Assembly (NCBI GenBank): GCA_947178685.1
Contig: CAMWZE010000063.1
Span: 1-7,803 of the forward strand
Length of the DNA: 7,803 bases
Reading direction: 5' to 3'
Source: an uncultured Porphyromonadaceae bacterium
Lineage (GTDB): Bacteria; Bacteroidota; Bacteroidia; Bacteroidales; Muribaculaceae
The first letter of the stretch is position 1, and every line of letters begins with the position of its first letter. The translations under genes were made by a program, and so were the position numbers. Under the pieces are notes generated by a model that searched no databases, was not told the origin of the DNA, and was given only the letters and a program-made list of their open reading frames with translations. Shown here in pieces: positions 1 to 6,305 of the stretch.

Positions 1-174
1 AGGATACCAACCCAAAATATGCACACCGCATCCTTGACCTATAGTTGGAGACAAGACAAATATAACGTCTCATTGGAATGTAACAACTTATTTGACTCAA
101 CGCTCTATGATAATTTCATGCTTCAGAAACCGGGGCGTGCATTCACCATAAAATTCCGATTATATCTTCATTAA
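1..174 (+). CDS. TonB-dependent outer-membrane receptor, C-terminal fragment (5' end outside window)
   Basis: This is the last 57 codons of a gene read in frame 1 from the left edge, ending in TAA at 172-174. The peptide carries the tail pattern of a TonB-dependent receptor barrel: an alternating strand (SLTYSWRQDKYNVSLECNNLFD), then YDNFMLQKPGRAF, then a final short strand ending FRLYLH. 'NLFD', then 'YDNF', then 'QKPGRAF' is the usual order of the last two beta strands in Bacteroidetes receptors. Such proteins bring metal chelates, corrinoids or other large ligands across the outer membrane using TonB energy. The plug domain and ligand-specific loops are not in the window, so the substrate cannot be read here. 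The next gene starts 21 bp downstream, so the two are probably co-transcribed. The family call is fairly sure even from this short piece. Confidence 0.85.
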   Translation, partial: RIPTQNMHTASLTYSWRQDKYNVSLECNNLFDSTLYDNFMLQKPGRAFTIKFRLYLH

Positions 175-195
175 AAACTAACTGATATATAAATC

Positions 196-1521
196 ATGAA
201 GAAATCTTTTATCTATGGCATTGCTTCACTTGCAATGCTCTCTGCAGCAACAGCCTGTTCCGATTCTAAAGACGATCCCAAAGAGGTGGACGGAACTCCA
301 CAGGTCAGCGACCTTCATTTCGACATTTTTGTGACTCTTGACGGGGCCGGAGGCATGAACTCACAATCCTCTATCCTTGTGCTGAGTGTGAATTCTCTTG
401 AGGACAAAGATGCGGTGTTTGATTTTGTAAATGCCGGCACCGACATCACTGCCAGCCTGTATGAGGAATCTATCACGAAAGGGGAATATTACTACATGAT
501 TCCTCGCACCAAAGACTGTTTCGGAAAATATCAGATCACTCCGGAGGGTGTGAAAATCGTTCAGGAACGTCCTTTTGCAAAAAACACCTTCAAAGACCGT
601 CGCTACTGCCATGCATGGACCGGAGATGACACTCTTGTGATTCTCGGCTCAAACGGCGACAACGGCTCCAAGAGTGACAAAGGTGAAATTCTATGGACCA
701 AATACGATACCCGGAATCTCTCGATAATAGCGGAAGGCGACCTCGGGCTCAATGGATTTAAAGGCAAGGATGGCAAAGAGGTGGTTTATTTCAGCACCTC
801 GGGTCTGGCCCGCTATCGTGCCAGCGACAATGTGATAGTCTATGCTTTCCAGGACAAGAGTGACGAGACAAGTTTCTATGTGGCTTTCATTGATGCGGAA
901 ACAATGAAAGTCAAGAACATTGTCAATGAAGACCGTGCTGAGTTCATGGCCGGCACTGCCTATGGCGAGCTACTCCAGAATAAAATGATGGTTGATCAAA
1001 ACGACAATATCTACATTGCCTGCAATTCAGTGATACCGGGAGCAGAAAGCTCCACTTGCCAGTATGGAGCGATTCTCCGTATCAACAACGGGCAATATGA
1101 GTTCGACAAGTCGTTTAATGCTTATTCCGGACATCAGGGGAAACTTGTCACGATTGACTATCTCGGTTCCAATAAATGTCTTTGCTACATACAAGATCCT
1201 CAATTTTGCGGCATAGTTGCATCCAACACGGAAAGAGCCGGATGGGGAAGCAATTACAACTGCTACTACGCCATTCTTGATATGACGAGCAATTCGCTTG
1301 AGCCGGTAAAATATCAAGGGAAAAACCTACCCTTCTGTCTCGGCACATTTGCTCAGCGCTCCCTTATAGTCAATAATAAAGCTTTTATCGGTGTGAATCC
1401 CAAGGATTCCGCACCCTGCATCTATGTGATGGATCTCAAGACATGGGAAGTATCAAAAGGTGCCACCATTGCCGATGGCTATACTTTCGACATGATACGT
1501 TATCTGGGTAAAGAGAAATAA
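196..1521 (+). CDS. DUF4374-family surface lipoprotein, XusB-like putative metallophore-binding protein
   Basis: The 441-residue protein begins with a lipoprotein signal peptide: Lys-Lys, a hydrophobic core, and a lipobox ending at Cys21. The residues after Cys21 (SDSKDDPKE) are acidic, like the export tag that sends Bacteroidetes lipoproteins to the cell surface. The rest is beta-rich with repeated short strand-turn units, consistent with a propeller-like fold; no transmembrane segment follows. I recognise the DUF4374 family. From memory, its characterised member is Bacteroides XusB, which binds enterobactin-type siderophores for the receptor XusA; that parallel is the basis for the proposed role, not a ligand motif I can see. 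The mature chain is rich in cysteine (C108, C138, C276, C288, C328, C330, C338, C356, C381, C408), with no CXXCH haem site. The ATG is chosen because it opens the signal peptide directly. It lies between a TonB receptor and a PepSY protein, the same order as xusABC. Family sure; ligand unknown. Confidence 0.82.
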   Translation: MKKSFIYGIASLAMLSAATACSDSKDDPKEVDGTPQVSDLHFDIFVTLDGAGGMNSQSSILVLSVNSLEDKDAVFDFVNAGTDITASLYEESITKGEYYYMIPRTKDCFGKYQITPEGVKIVQERPFAKNTFKDRRYCHAWTGDDTLVILGSNGDNGSKSDKGEILWTKYDTRNLSIIAEGDLGLNGFKGKDGKEVVYFSTSGLARYRASDNVIVYAFQDKSDETSFYVAFIDAETMKVKNIVNEDRAEFMAGTAYGELLQNKMMVDQNDNIYIACNSVIPGAESSTCQYGAILRINNGQYEFDKSFNAYSGHQGKLVTIDYLGSNKCLCYIQDPQFCGIVASNTERAGWGSNYNCYYAILDMTSNSLEPVKYQGKNLPFCLGTFAQRSLIVNNKAFIGVNPKDSAPCIYVMDLKTWEVSKGATIADGYTFDMIRYLGKEK

Positions 1522-1549
1522 GGAATCACCTTCTAATATCATTTTACAG

Positions 1550-1590
1550 GACAGTTGCGTGGCTAACGGTTGCTTAGTCACGCAACTGTC
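1550..1590 (+). terminator. Strong intergenic hairpin (partial terminator, processing or stabilising element)
   Basis: Perfect 12-bp inverted repeat arms at 1550-1561 (GACAGTTGCGTG) and 1579-1590 (CACGCAACTGTC). The stem continues inward with one G-U pair and four Watson-Crick pairs, giving 17 pairs and a 7-nt loop at 1567-1573. It sits in the only sizeable gap of the operon, 28 bp after the lipoprotein stop and 27 bp before the PepSY start. The stem is not followed directly by a T tract; the nearest run is TTTT at 1599-1602, eight bases on. A classic strong intrinsic terminator is therefore not certain. It could be a leaky terminator, an RNase barrier that stabilises the upstream receptor-lipoprotein message, or a protein-binding inverted repeat in DNA. 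The structure is read directly; the function is inferred. Confidence 0.6.
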
Positions 1591-1617
1591 TGAAATACTT
1601 TTCAAACTGACTCATTC

Positions 1618-3123
1618 ATGAATATTATCAACAAAATCGTGCGACGATTACACAGGTTCACCGGAGTAGTTATTGCCATTTTCTTTATAATGTGGTTTAT
1701 CACGGGCATAATTCTTCTATATCACGGTTATCCTCGTGTTACCGACACCGATCGCTACACACATATGCGCAGGATTGATCCGGACGGACTTCCGGATTTA
1801 TATGATATTCCCGGTCTTTCAGACTCTGTTGCGGTCTCAACACTTTCTGTTGATAACAGATTGGGTGAAACTGTCTGGACATTAAGCAATATAAGCCGAC
1901 ACACCGCCACTCCCATGGAGGCTAAACCCGAGACAGGAGGTAAGTTTGTAATAGCGGGCGACTCTCTCATATCTCCCAAATCAATTACAAATAAAGTTCT
2001 TGACAGTATAGCATGTGAATGGGCAGGAAGCGAAAACATCAGAAAAGTCGACACACTGCATCGGCGGCAACAGTGGGTGATGTATGAACGTTATGAAAAA
2101 AGTCTGCCGATATTGAGATACTATTTCGATGACCCCGACAAAGCGGAGATTTTTGTTTCTCAAAAGACCGGAGAAGTCCTTCAGTCCACCAACCGCACAC
2201 AAAGAATATGGTCGTGGATAGGAGCTATTCCACATAAACTATATCTACCTTTTTTGAGAAAAGATGTAAAACGCTGGGAGAATGTGCTTCTTGTGGGTGG
2301 ATTATTCTGTTTGTTTGCAGCTTTGAGCGGTATGTATATGGGTATTTACTATCTCATTGTAAATTGGAGAAGGAATCATAAGTTGGGGTCTCCTTTCAGA
2401 AAAGGAATATGGAGATATCATCACATCGCAGGGCTGATATTCGGTATCTTTACAATAGCCTGGGGCATCAGTGGAAGTCTCGCAATGCAGAGAGTGCCGA
2501 AATGGTTGGTTAACTATGAAGGTGATTACTTTGTGAGTTCATCAAAACTCTGGGGAAAGAAACCCCTTGAATTGAGGGAGTATCATCTGGATTATCGTGA
2601 ACTGTTCAATAAATATAGCGACATCAAATATATCTCCTGGACGCATTTCGGAAATATTCCTGTATATCATCTGGTGAACGATACAGAGGATATATATATT
2701 GATGCGTCACAAAAAGAGGCTGTGCGGCCTCTTGATATTCCGCAAGAAGTTGTGGAGCAGGCTGTGAGACGTTATTTCGGGAAGGAAACTCCTTTTTCCA
2801 TAACTCTTATGGATAATTATGATGAATACTATCTTTCACGATCCGGTGGCTATCCGCTCCCTGTGTGGAAAGTGGATGTTGATAATCCTGACGGTTCACG
2901 ACTTTATATAAGCCCCTCTGATGGATATGTGAAATACCTCAACCGCAACCGAATGGCAAAAAAATGGCTCTTCGGTGCCACCCACTATCTCGGAATCAAA
3001 TATTTTGTAATGCATAATACATTGCGCCACATCTGCCTGTGGCTTCTTAGCATAGGATGTGTATTTGTATGCGGGTCAGGACTGGGTATTTACATCTCAA
3101 AACTAAAAGCGACACAAAAGTAG
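1618..3123 (+). CDS. PepSY-domain four-helix inner-membrane protein, putative metallophore reductase (XusC/FoxB-like)
   Basis: This 501-residue protein has four membrane segments at about 17-35, 223-247, 270-290 and 472-493, and a large, presumably periplasmic loop between helices 1 and 2 and again between 3 and 4. This is the PepSY-associated TM layout. PepSY-like stretches include residues near 180-195 (TGEVLQSTNRTQ) and a C-terminal block around 415-445 (WKVDVDNPDGS, then YISPSDGYV). Histidines flank the helices: H12, H36, H206, H268, H269, H456, H466 and H471. In FoxB/FpvG-type relatives such histidines hold haem and the proteins reduce ferric siderophores. Haem binding and redox activity here are inferred by family. 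The ATG at 1618 places Arg-Arg-Leu-His just before helix 1, as is common in the family. It follows the hairpin gap and stops 4 bp before the substrate-binding protein. The third position after receptor and DUF4374 lipoprotein matches XusC. It is probably not a peptidase. Confidence 0.82.
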   Translation: MNIINKIVRRLHRFTGVVIAIFFIMWFITGIILLYHGYPRVTDTDRYTHMRRIDPDGLPDLYDIPGLSDSVAVSTLSVDNRLGETVWTLSNISRHTATPMEAKPETGGKFVIAGDSLISPKSITNKVLDSIACEWAGSENIRKVDTLHRRQQWVMYERYEKSLPILRYYFDDPDKAEIFVSQKTGEVLQSTNRTQRIWSWIGAIPHKLYLPFLRKDVKRWENVLLVGGLFCLFAALSGMYMGIYYLIVNWRRNHKLGSPFRKGIWRYHHIAGLIFGIFTIAWGISGSLAMQRVPKWLVNYEGDYFVSSSKLWGKKPLELREYHLDYRELFNKYSDIKYISWTHFGNIPVYHLVNDTEDIYIDASQKEAVRPLDIPQEVVEQAVRRYFGKETPFSITLMDNYDEYYLSRSGGYPLPVWKVDVDNPDGSRLYISPSDGYVKYLNRNRMAKKWLFGATHYLGIKYFVMHNTLRHICLWLLSIGCVFVCGSGLGIYISKLKATQK

Positions 3124-3127
3124 CATC

Positions 3128-4276
3128 ATGAAAAAATTAATAAGACATATTTTTATCGGCCTATCCGGACTGCTGTTATTCTCCTGCACAGGAGGGAAAA
3201 CAACGTCTGACAATATTTCATCAGCCATTATTCCTACCGACTCATTATCAATGATCACTCCTGTACATGCACGTGGCTTTAACGTTAGTTACATGGAAGA
3301 TATGACTCTTCTTGATATCAATGATCCGGAAAACAAGGAGGCTGAACAATTTCACTTTGCTCTTGTGGGGAAAGATTTTAAAGGATCATTGCCGGAAGGA
3401 TACACACGGCTCAACATACCGATTGAGACTGCCATCTGCATGACCTCTCTCCAACTGTCGAATTTCTTGAAACTTGGTATTCCGGAAAAAGTGGTGGGCA
3501 TAACCAGCACACGCCATCTCCATAACGAGCAGATGAATCAACAACTCAAAACCGGAAAAACTCATAAAATCGGAATAGAAGGAAATTTCGATAATGAAGT
3601 AATCATGGCTATAAATCCGAATATTATTTTTATTTCCCCGTTTAAACGGGGTGGCTATGATGCTATCCGTGATGTCGACATTCCTATGCTGCCCCATCTC
3701 GGGTATAAGGAACTCACCCCTCTCGGACAGGCTGAATGGATAAAGGTGGTAGGACTGCTCACCGGCAACCCGGCTGAGGCAAACTCAATATTTCAGTCTA
3801 TCGAACAGCGATATAATGAACTTAAAAGCATGGTTGACACCGTATCTGCGAGACCCACGGTTTTCAGTGGTGAGATGCGAGGAGGAAACTGGTATGCCGT
3901 GGGAGGAAACAGCTTCCTTGCACAGCTATTCCGTGATGCCGGCGGAGATTACTTTCTGAAAGACAATAAAGAATCCGGAGGCGTGACTCTTGATTATGAG
4001 ACCGTCTACACAAACGCGGCACATGCTGATTACTGGCGTATTGTAAACAGTTATGACGGTGACTACTCTTACGACGTTTTGAAAGAGCAGGATAAAAGAT
4101 ACATGGACTTCGATGCATGGAGGAAACACGGAGTAATCTACTGCAATATGAAAGAGGTACCATTCTATGAAAAGATGCCGGTGGAGCCCGAAGTGGTTCT
4201 ATCTGATTTTATTCATGTGTTTCATCCTGATATTTTACCCGATCATGAACCAAGATATTATCATCTGTTAAAATGA
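3128..4276 (+). CDS. ABC transporter substrate-binding lipoprotein, iron-complex/cobalamin type (FecB/BtuF-like)
   Basis: A 382-residue periplasmic binding protein of the class that serves FecCD/BtuC permeases. The N-terminus is a lipoprotein signal with lipobox LLFSC and acylated Cys20, so it is probably anchored to a membrane facing the periplasm. After a leader segment of about 75 residues, the two-lobed fold begins near residue 97: first-lobe motif VVGITSTR (122-129), then INPNIIFIS near 162-170 and SPFKRGG just after, and in the second lobe GGNSFLAQLFRDAGG (259-273), the usual 'site/leader of second domain' block of Periplasmic_binding_2. Length exceeds the roughly 270-320 residues common for BtuF/FhuD relatives, mainly through the N-terminal segment. 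The start lies 4 bp after the PepSY stop; the stop overlaps the permease start as ATGA, which favours coupled translation. Ligand may be a ferric or cobalt chelate, haem or a corrinoid; sequence alone does not decide. Confidence 0.88.
   Translation: MKKLIRHIFIGLSGLLLFSCTGGKTTSDNISSAIIPTDSLSMITPVHARGFNVSYMEDMTLLDINDPENKEAEQFHFALVGKDFKGSLPEGYTRLNIPIETAICMTSLQLSNFLKLGIPEKVVGITSTRHLHNEQMNQQLKTGKTHKIGIEGNFDNEVIMAINPNIIFISPFKRGGYDAIRDVDIPMLPHLGYKELTPLGQAEWIKVVGLLTGNPAEANSIFQSIEQRYNELKSMVDTVSARPTVFSGEMRGGNWYAVGGNSFLAQLFRDAGGDYFLKDNKESGGVTLDYETVYTNAAHADYWRIVNSYDGDYSYDVLKEQDKRYMDFDAWRKHGVIYCNMKEVPFYEKMPVEPEVVLSDFIHVFHPDILPDHEPRYYHLLK
3636..3651. repeat. Perfect 16-bp palindrome inside the binding-protein gene
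   Basis: CCCCGTTTAAACGGGG reads the same on both strands. It encodes part of the Ser-Pro-Phe-Lys-Arg-Gly stretch of the substrate-binding protein, a segment that I believe is common in relatives, so codon choice may produce it by accident. With no loop it would form a poor RNA hairpin. There is no other sign of an operator or promoter nearby. Confidence 0.35.
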
Positions 4277-5307
4277 ATATCAGCAAGACCATAATCCTGA
4301 TGACACTATTGGGATTGTCGATCATTGTATTTTTTTTACTGAATCTACTGTTAGGTTCGGTAGAAATTCCTATGAGAGATATATTCGCAATACTATTCAG
4401 GGGGGAAACCGACAACATAATATGGGCCAACATAATTCTGAAGTCACGTTTGCCACAAGCCTTAACCGCCATGATGGCTGGTGCCGGATTGGGTGTAAGC
4501 GGGCTTCTTATGCAGACAGTATTCAGGAATCCTCTTGCCGGTCCCTCTGTGCTGGGCATCAGCTCCGGAGCAAGTCTTGGGGTGGCCTGTGTAGTGTTGC
4601 TTTCCGGAAGCATCGGAGGCGTAGCCTTGAGCAAACTTGGAGTGATCGGAGAAGTCACGATAACTCTGTCGGCAATCATCGGCTCATTGATGATAATGGC
4701 TTTGATCGCTATGGTGTCGCAGAAAGTGAGAGGGAATGTTACTCTCCTTATAATGGGAGTGATGATCGGCTATATAGCGAATGCCATAATCGGAGTCTTG
4801 AAGTTTTTCAGTGCTGAGGAAGATATAAGGGCATATGTGATCTGGGGTCTCGGTAGCTTCTCAAGAGTCTCCGGCGGACAAACATATGTTTTCGTCATCC
4901 TTATGCTTATTCTCTTACCATCGGCATTCTTTCTGATAAAGACTTTGAACCTGTTGTTATTGGGCGATTCTTATGCCCGTAACTTAGGTCTGAATATCAA
5001 ACGTGCCAGAATGCTTGTAATAGGTTGTTCTGGAGTACTTGTTGCAGTGGTGACAGCTTATTGCGGACCGGTAATATTTCTTGGTCTTGCCGTGCCCCAT
5101 ATATGCAGAGGTATTTTCCACACTTCAAATCATGCCACTATCCTACCTGCCACATTGCTTGGAGGAGCTTCCTTGGCGCTTCTTTGCAATATCATTGCAA
5201 GACTACCGGGATTTGAGGGCGCCCTCCCTGTGAATTCTGTCACTGCTCTTGTAGGTGCTCCTGTGGTAATGTGGGTTTTATTTAACAGACGTAAAAGCGA
5301 ACTGTAA
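4273..5307 (+). CDS. FecCD/BtuC-family ABC transporter permease
   Basis: The 344-residue, very hydrophobic protein has the length and about ten-helix pattern of BtuC/FhuB/FecD permeases, which import metal chelates and vitamin B12 as homodimers. Family signatures are clear: KSRLPQ at 57-62, NPLAGPSVLGISSGA at 86-100, a cytoplasmic coupling loop G-D-S-Y-A-R-N-L-G-L from about 231, and GPVIFLGLAVPHICR at 265-279. The C-terminal region ends with a helix and a basic tail (NRRKSEL). The ATG overlaps the stop of the binding-protein gene (ATGA, 4273-4276), and its own TAA shares a base with the ATPase start, so all three transporter parts are translationally linked. One permease gene is present, consistent with a homodimer. 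Iron-complex and cobalamin importers share these motifs, so the annotation 'iron' would be over-precise; the corrin genes downstream lean towards a cobalt- or corrinoid-related cargo. Confidence 0.92.
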   Translation: MNISKTIILMTLLGLSIIVFFLLNLLLGSVEIPMRDIFAILFRGETDNIIWANIILKSRLPQALTAMMAGAGLGVSGLLMQTVFRNPLAGPSVLGISSGASLGVACVVLLSGSIGGVALSKLGVIGEVTITLSAIIGSLMIMALIAMVSQKVRGNVTLLIMGVMIGYIANAIIGVLKFFSAEEDIRAYVIWGLGSFSRVSGGQTYVFVILMLILLPSAFFLIKTLNLLLLGDSYARNLGLNIKRARMLVIGCSGVLVAVVTAYCGPVIFLGLAVPHICRGIFHTSNHATILPATLLGGASLALLCNIIARLPGFEGALPVNSVTALVGAPVVMWVLFNRRKSEL

Positions 5308-6305
5308 TGTCAAAAAAGGAGACAATCCGTGTCATTGGTCTTGAAACGGGATATCGTGACAAGAAAAAGACCACCGTAATCACAAAAGATATCAATGCTT
5401 CTTTATATGCAGGAGAACTGACGTGTCTGTTAGGTCCTAACGGAGCCGGGAAATCAACACTGCTCAAGACCCTAACAGCCTTTATACCCCCGATCGCGGG
5501 AGAAGTGTTGATAGACGGCAGAGAATTAAATCAGTATTCTGATGCTGATCTGTCGCGTGTGATAGGAGTGGTATTGACGGAAAAACTGAACATAAATAAT
5601 ATGTCGGTTGAAGAACTCACAAGAATGGGCAGGAGTCCTTACACAGGCTTCTGGGGACATATGACTTCTCACGATAAAATGATTGTGGATGAGGCTATAG
5701 ATTTAGTGGGTTTAGATCACTTACGCCAACGTATGGTGCAGACATTAAGCGATGGGGAACGCCAGAAGGTGATGATTGCCAAAGCGCTTGCTCAAGAGAC
5801 TCCGGTAATATTTCTTGATGAGCCCACTGCCTTTCTCGACTATCCAAGTAAAGTTGAGATAATGCAACTTCTTCAGCGCCTTGCCCGAGAAAAGGAGAAA
5901 ACCGTCTTTCTGTCAACCCATGATTTGGAACTCGCACTCCAGATTGCAGATAAAGTATGGCTTATCGACAAGCCTCATGGCGTGACTACAGGAACTCCCG
6001 AAGATCTGTCACTAAACGGAGATATGAGCAAATATTTTCATAGAGAAGGCATCAGTTTCGATCTTGACACCGGGCTCTTTAAGATAGATTTCAGACACAC
6101 TAATAATATCATCCTGAAGGGAACCGGACCTGTGGCAAGAATGGTTAGAAAAGCTTTGATTCGGCACGGAGTCTCAACAGATGAGACGAATGCCGTTAAC
6201 GAGATTGTGGTATCTGATTCTGCAATAAAGCTGAACGGAGTTCCCTACCCTAACATAGGAAGCCTTATTGATGCCGTGGATTTACTTTTTAATGAATCTA
6301 ATTAA
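5307..6305 (+). CDS. ABC transporter ATP-binding protein (FecE/BtuD-type) with C-terminal extension
   Basis: This 332-residue protein drives the permease before it. ATPase landmarks in order: Walker A GPNGAGKST (43-51), signature LSDGE (147-151, Asp for the usual second Gly), Walker B VIFLDEP (167-173, catalytic Glu172), D-loop around LD (177-178), and switch His205 in STHD. All residues needed for ATP hydrolysis are present. The Q-loop is unusual: where relatives have Gln after a VVx-type strand, this protein has Thr91-Glu92 (GVVLTEK). Family members normally end near 255-270 residues; this one adds roughly 75 residues (about 255-332), including LKGTGPVARMVRKAL and an acidic end, which I recall in Bacteroidetes relatives but cannot assign a function. 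The start is ATG in TAATG, overlapping the permease stop by one base. The stop TAA directly abuts the next ATG. Confidence 0.92.
   Translation: MSKKETIRVIGLETGYRDKKKTTVITKDINASLYAGELTCLLGPNGAGKSTLLKTLTAFIPPIAGEVLIDGRELNQYSDADLSRVIGVVLTEKLNINNMSVEELTRMGRSPYTGFWGHMTSHDKMIVDEAIDLVGLDHLRQRMVQTLSDGERQKVMIAKALAQETPVIFLDEPTAFLDYPSKVEIMQLLQRLAREKEKTVFLSTHDLELALQIADKVWLIDKPHGVTTGTPEDLSLNGDMSKYFHREGISFDLDTGLFKIDFRHTNNIILKGTGPVARMVRKALIRHGVSTDETNAVNEIVVSDSAIKLNGVPYPNIGSLIDAVDLLFNESN

Noticed and set aside
1027..1348. Open frames on the - strand within the DUF4374 gene
   Set aside because: They are opposite a well-supported gene, overlap each other in different frames, and show no recognisable domain or signal; they are chance frames.
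1596..1603. TACTTTTC resembles the Bacteroidetes -7 promoter element TAnnTTTG upstream of the PepSY gene
   Set aside because: It misses the final G, there is no full TTTG at the proper -33 distance (only TTG within the hairpin), and transcription would begin only a few bases before the ATG.
1522..1617. Possible cobalamin riboswitch in the gap before the PepSY gene
   Set aside because: The gap is only 96 bp and is mostly one simple hairpin; I see no B12-box-like conserved core, and a cobalamin riboswitch is normally about twice this length.
4209..4679. 156-codon open frame on the - strand across the permease start
   Set aside because: The permease on the + strand has clear family motifs over the whole stretch. 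The - strand peptide is rich in Pro, Ser and Ile as expected from antisense of a hydrophobic gene.
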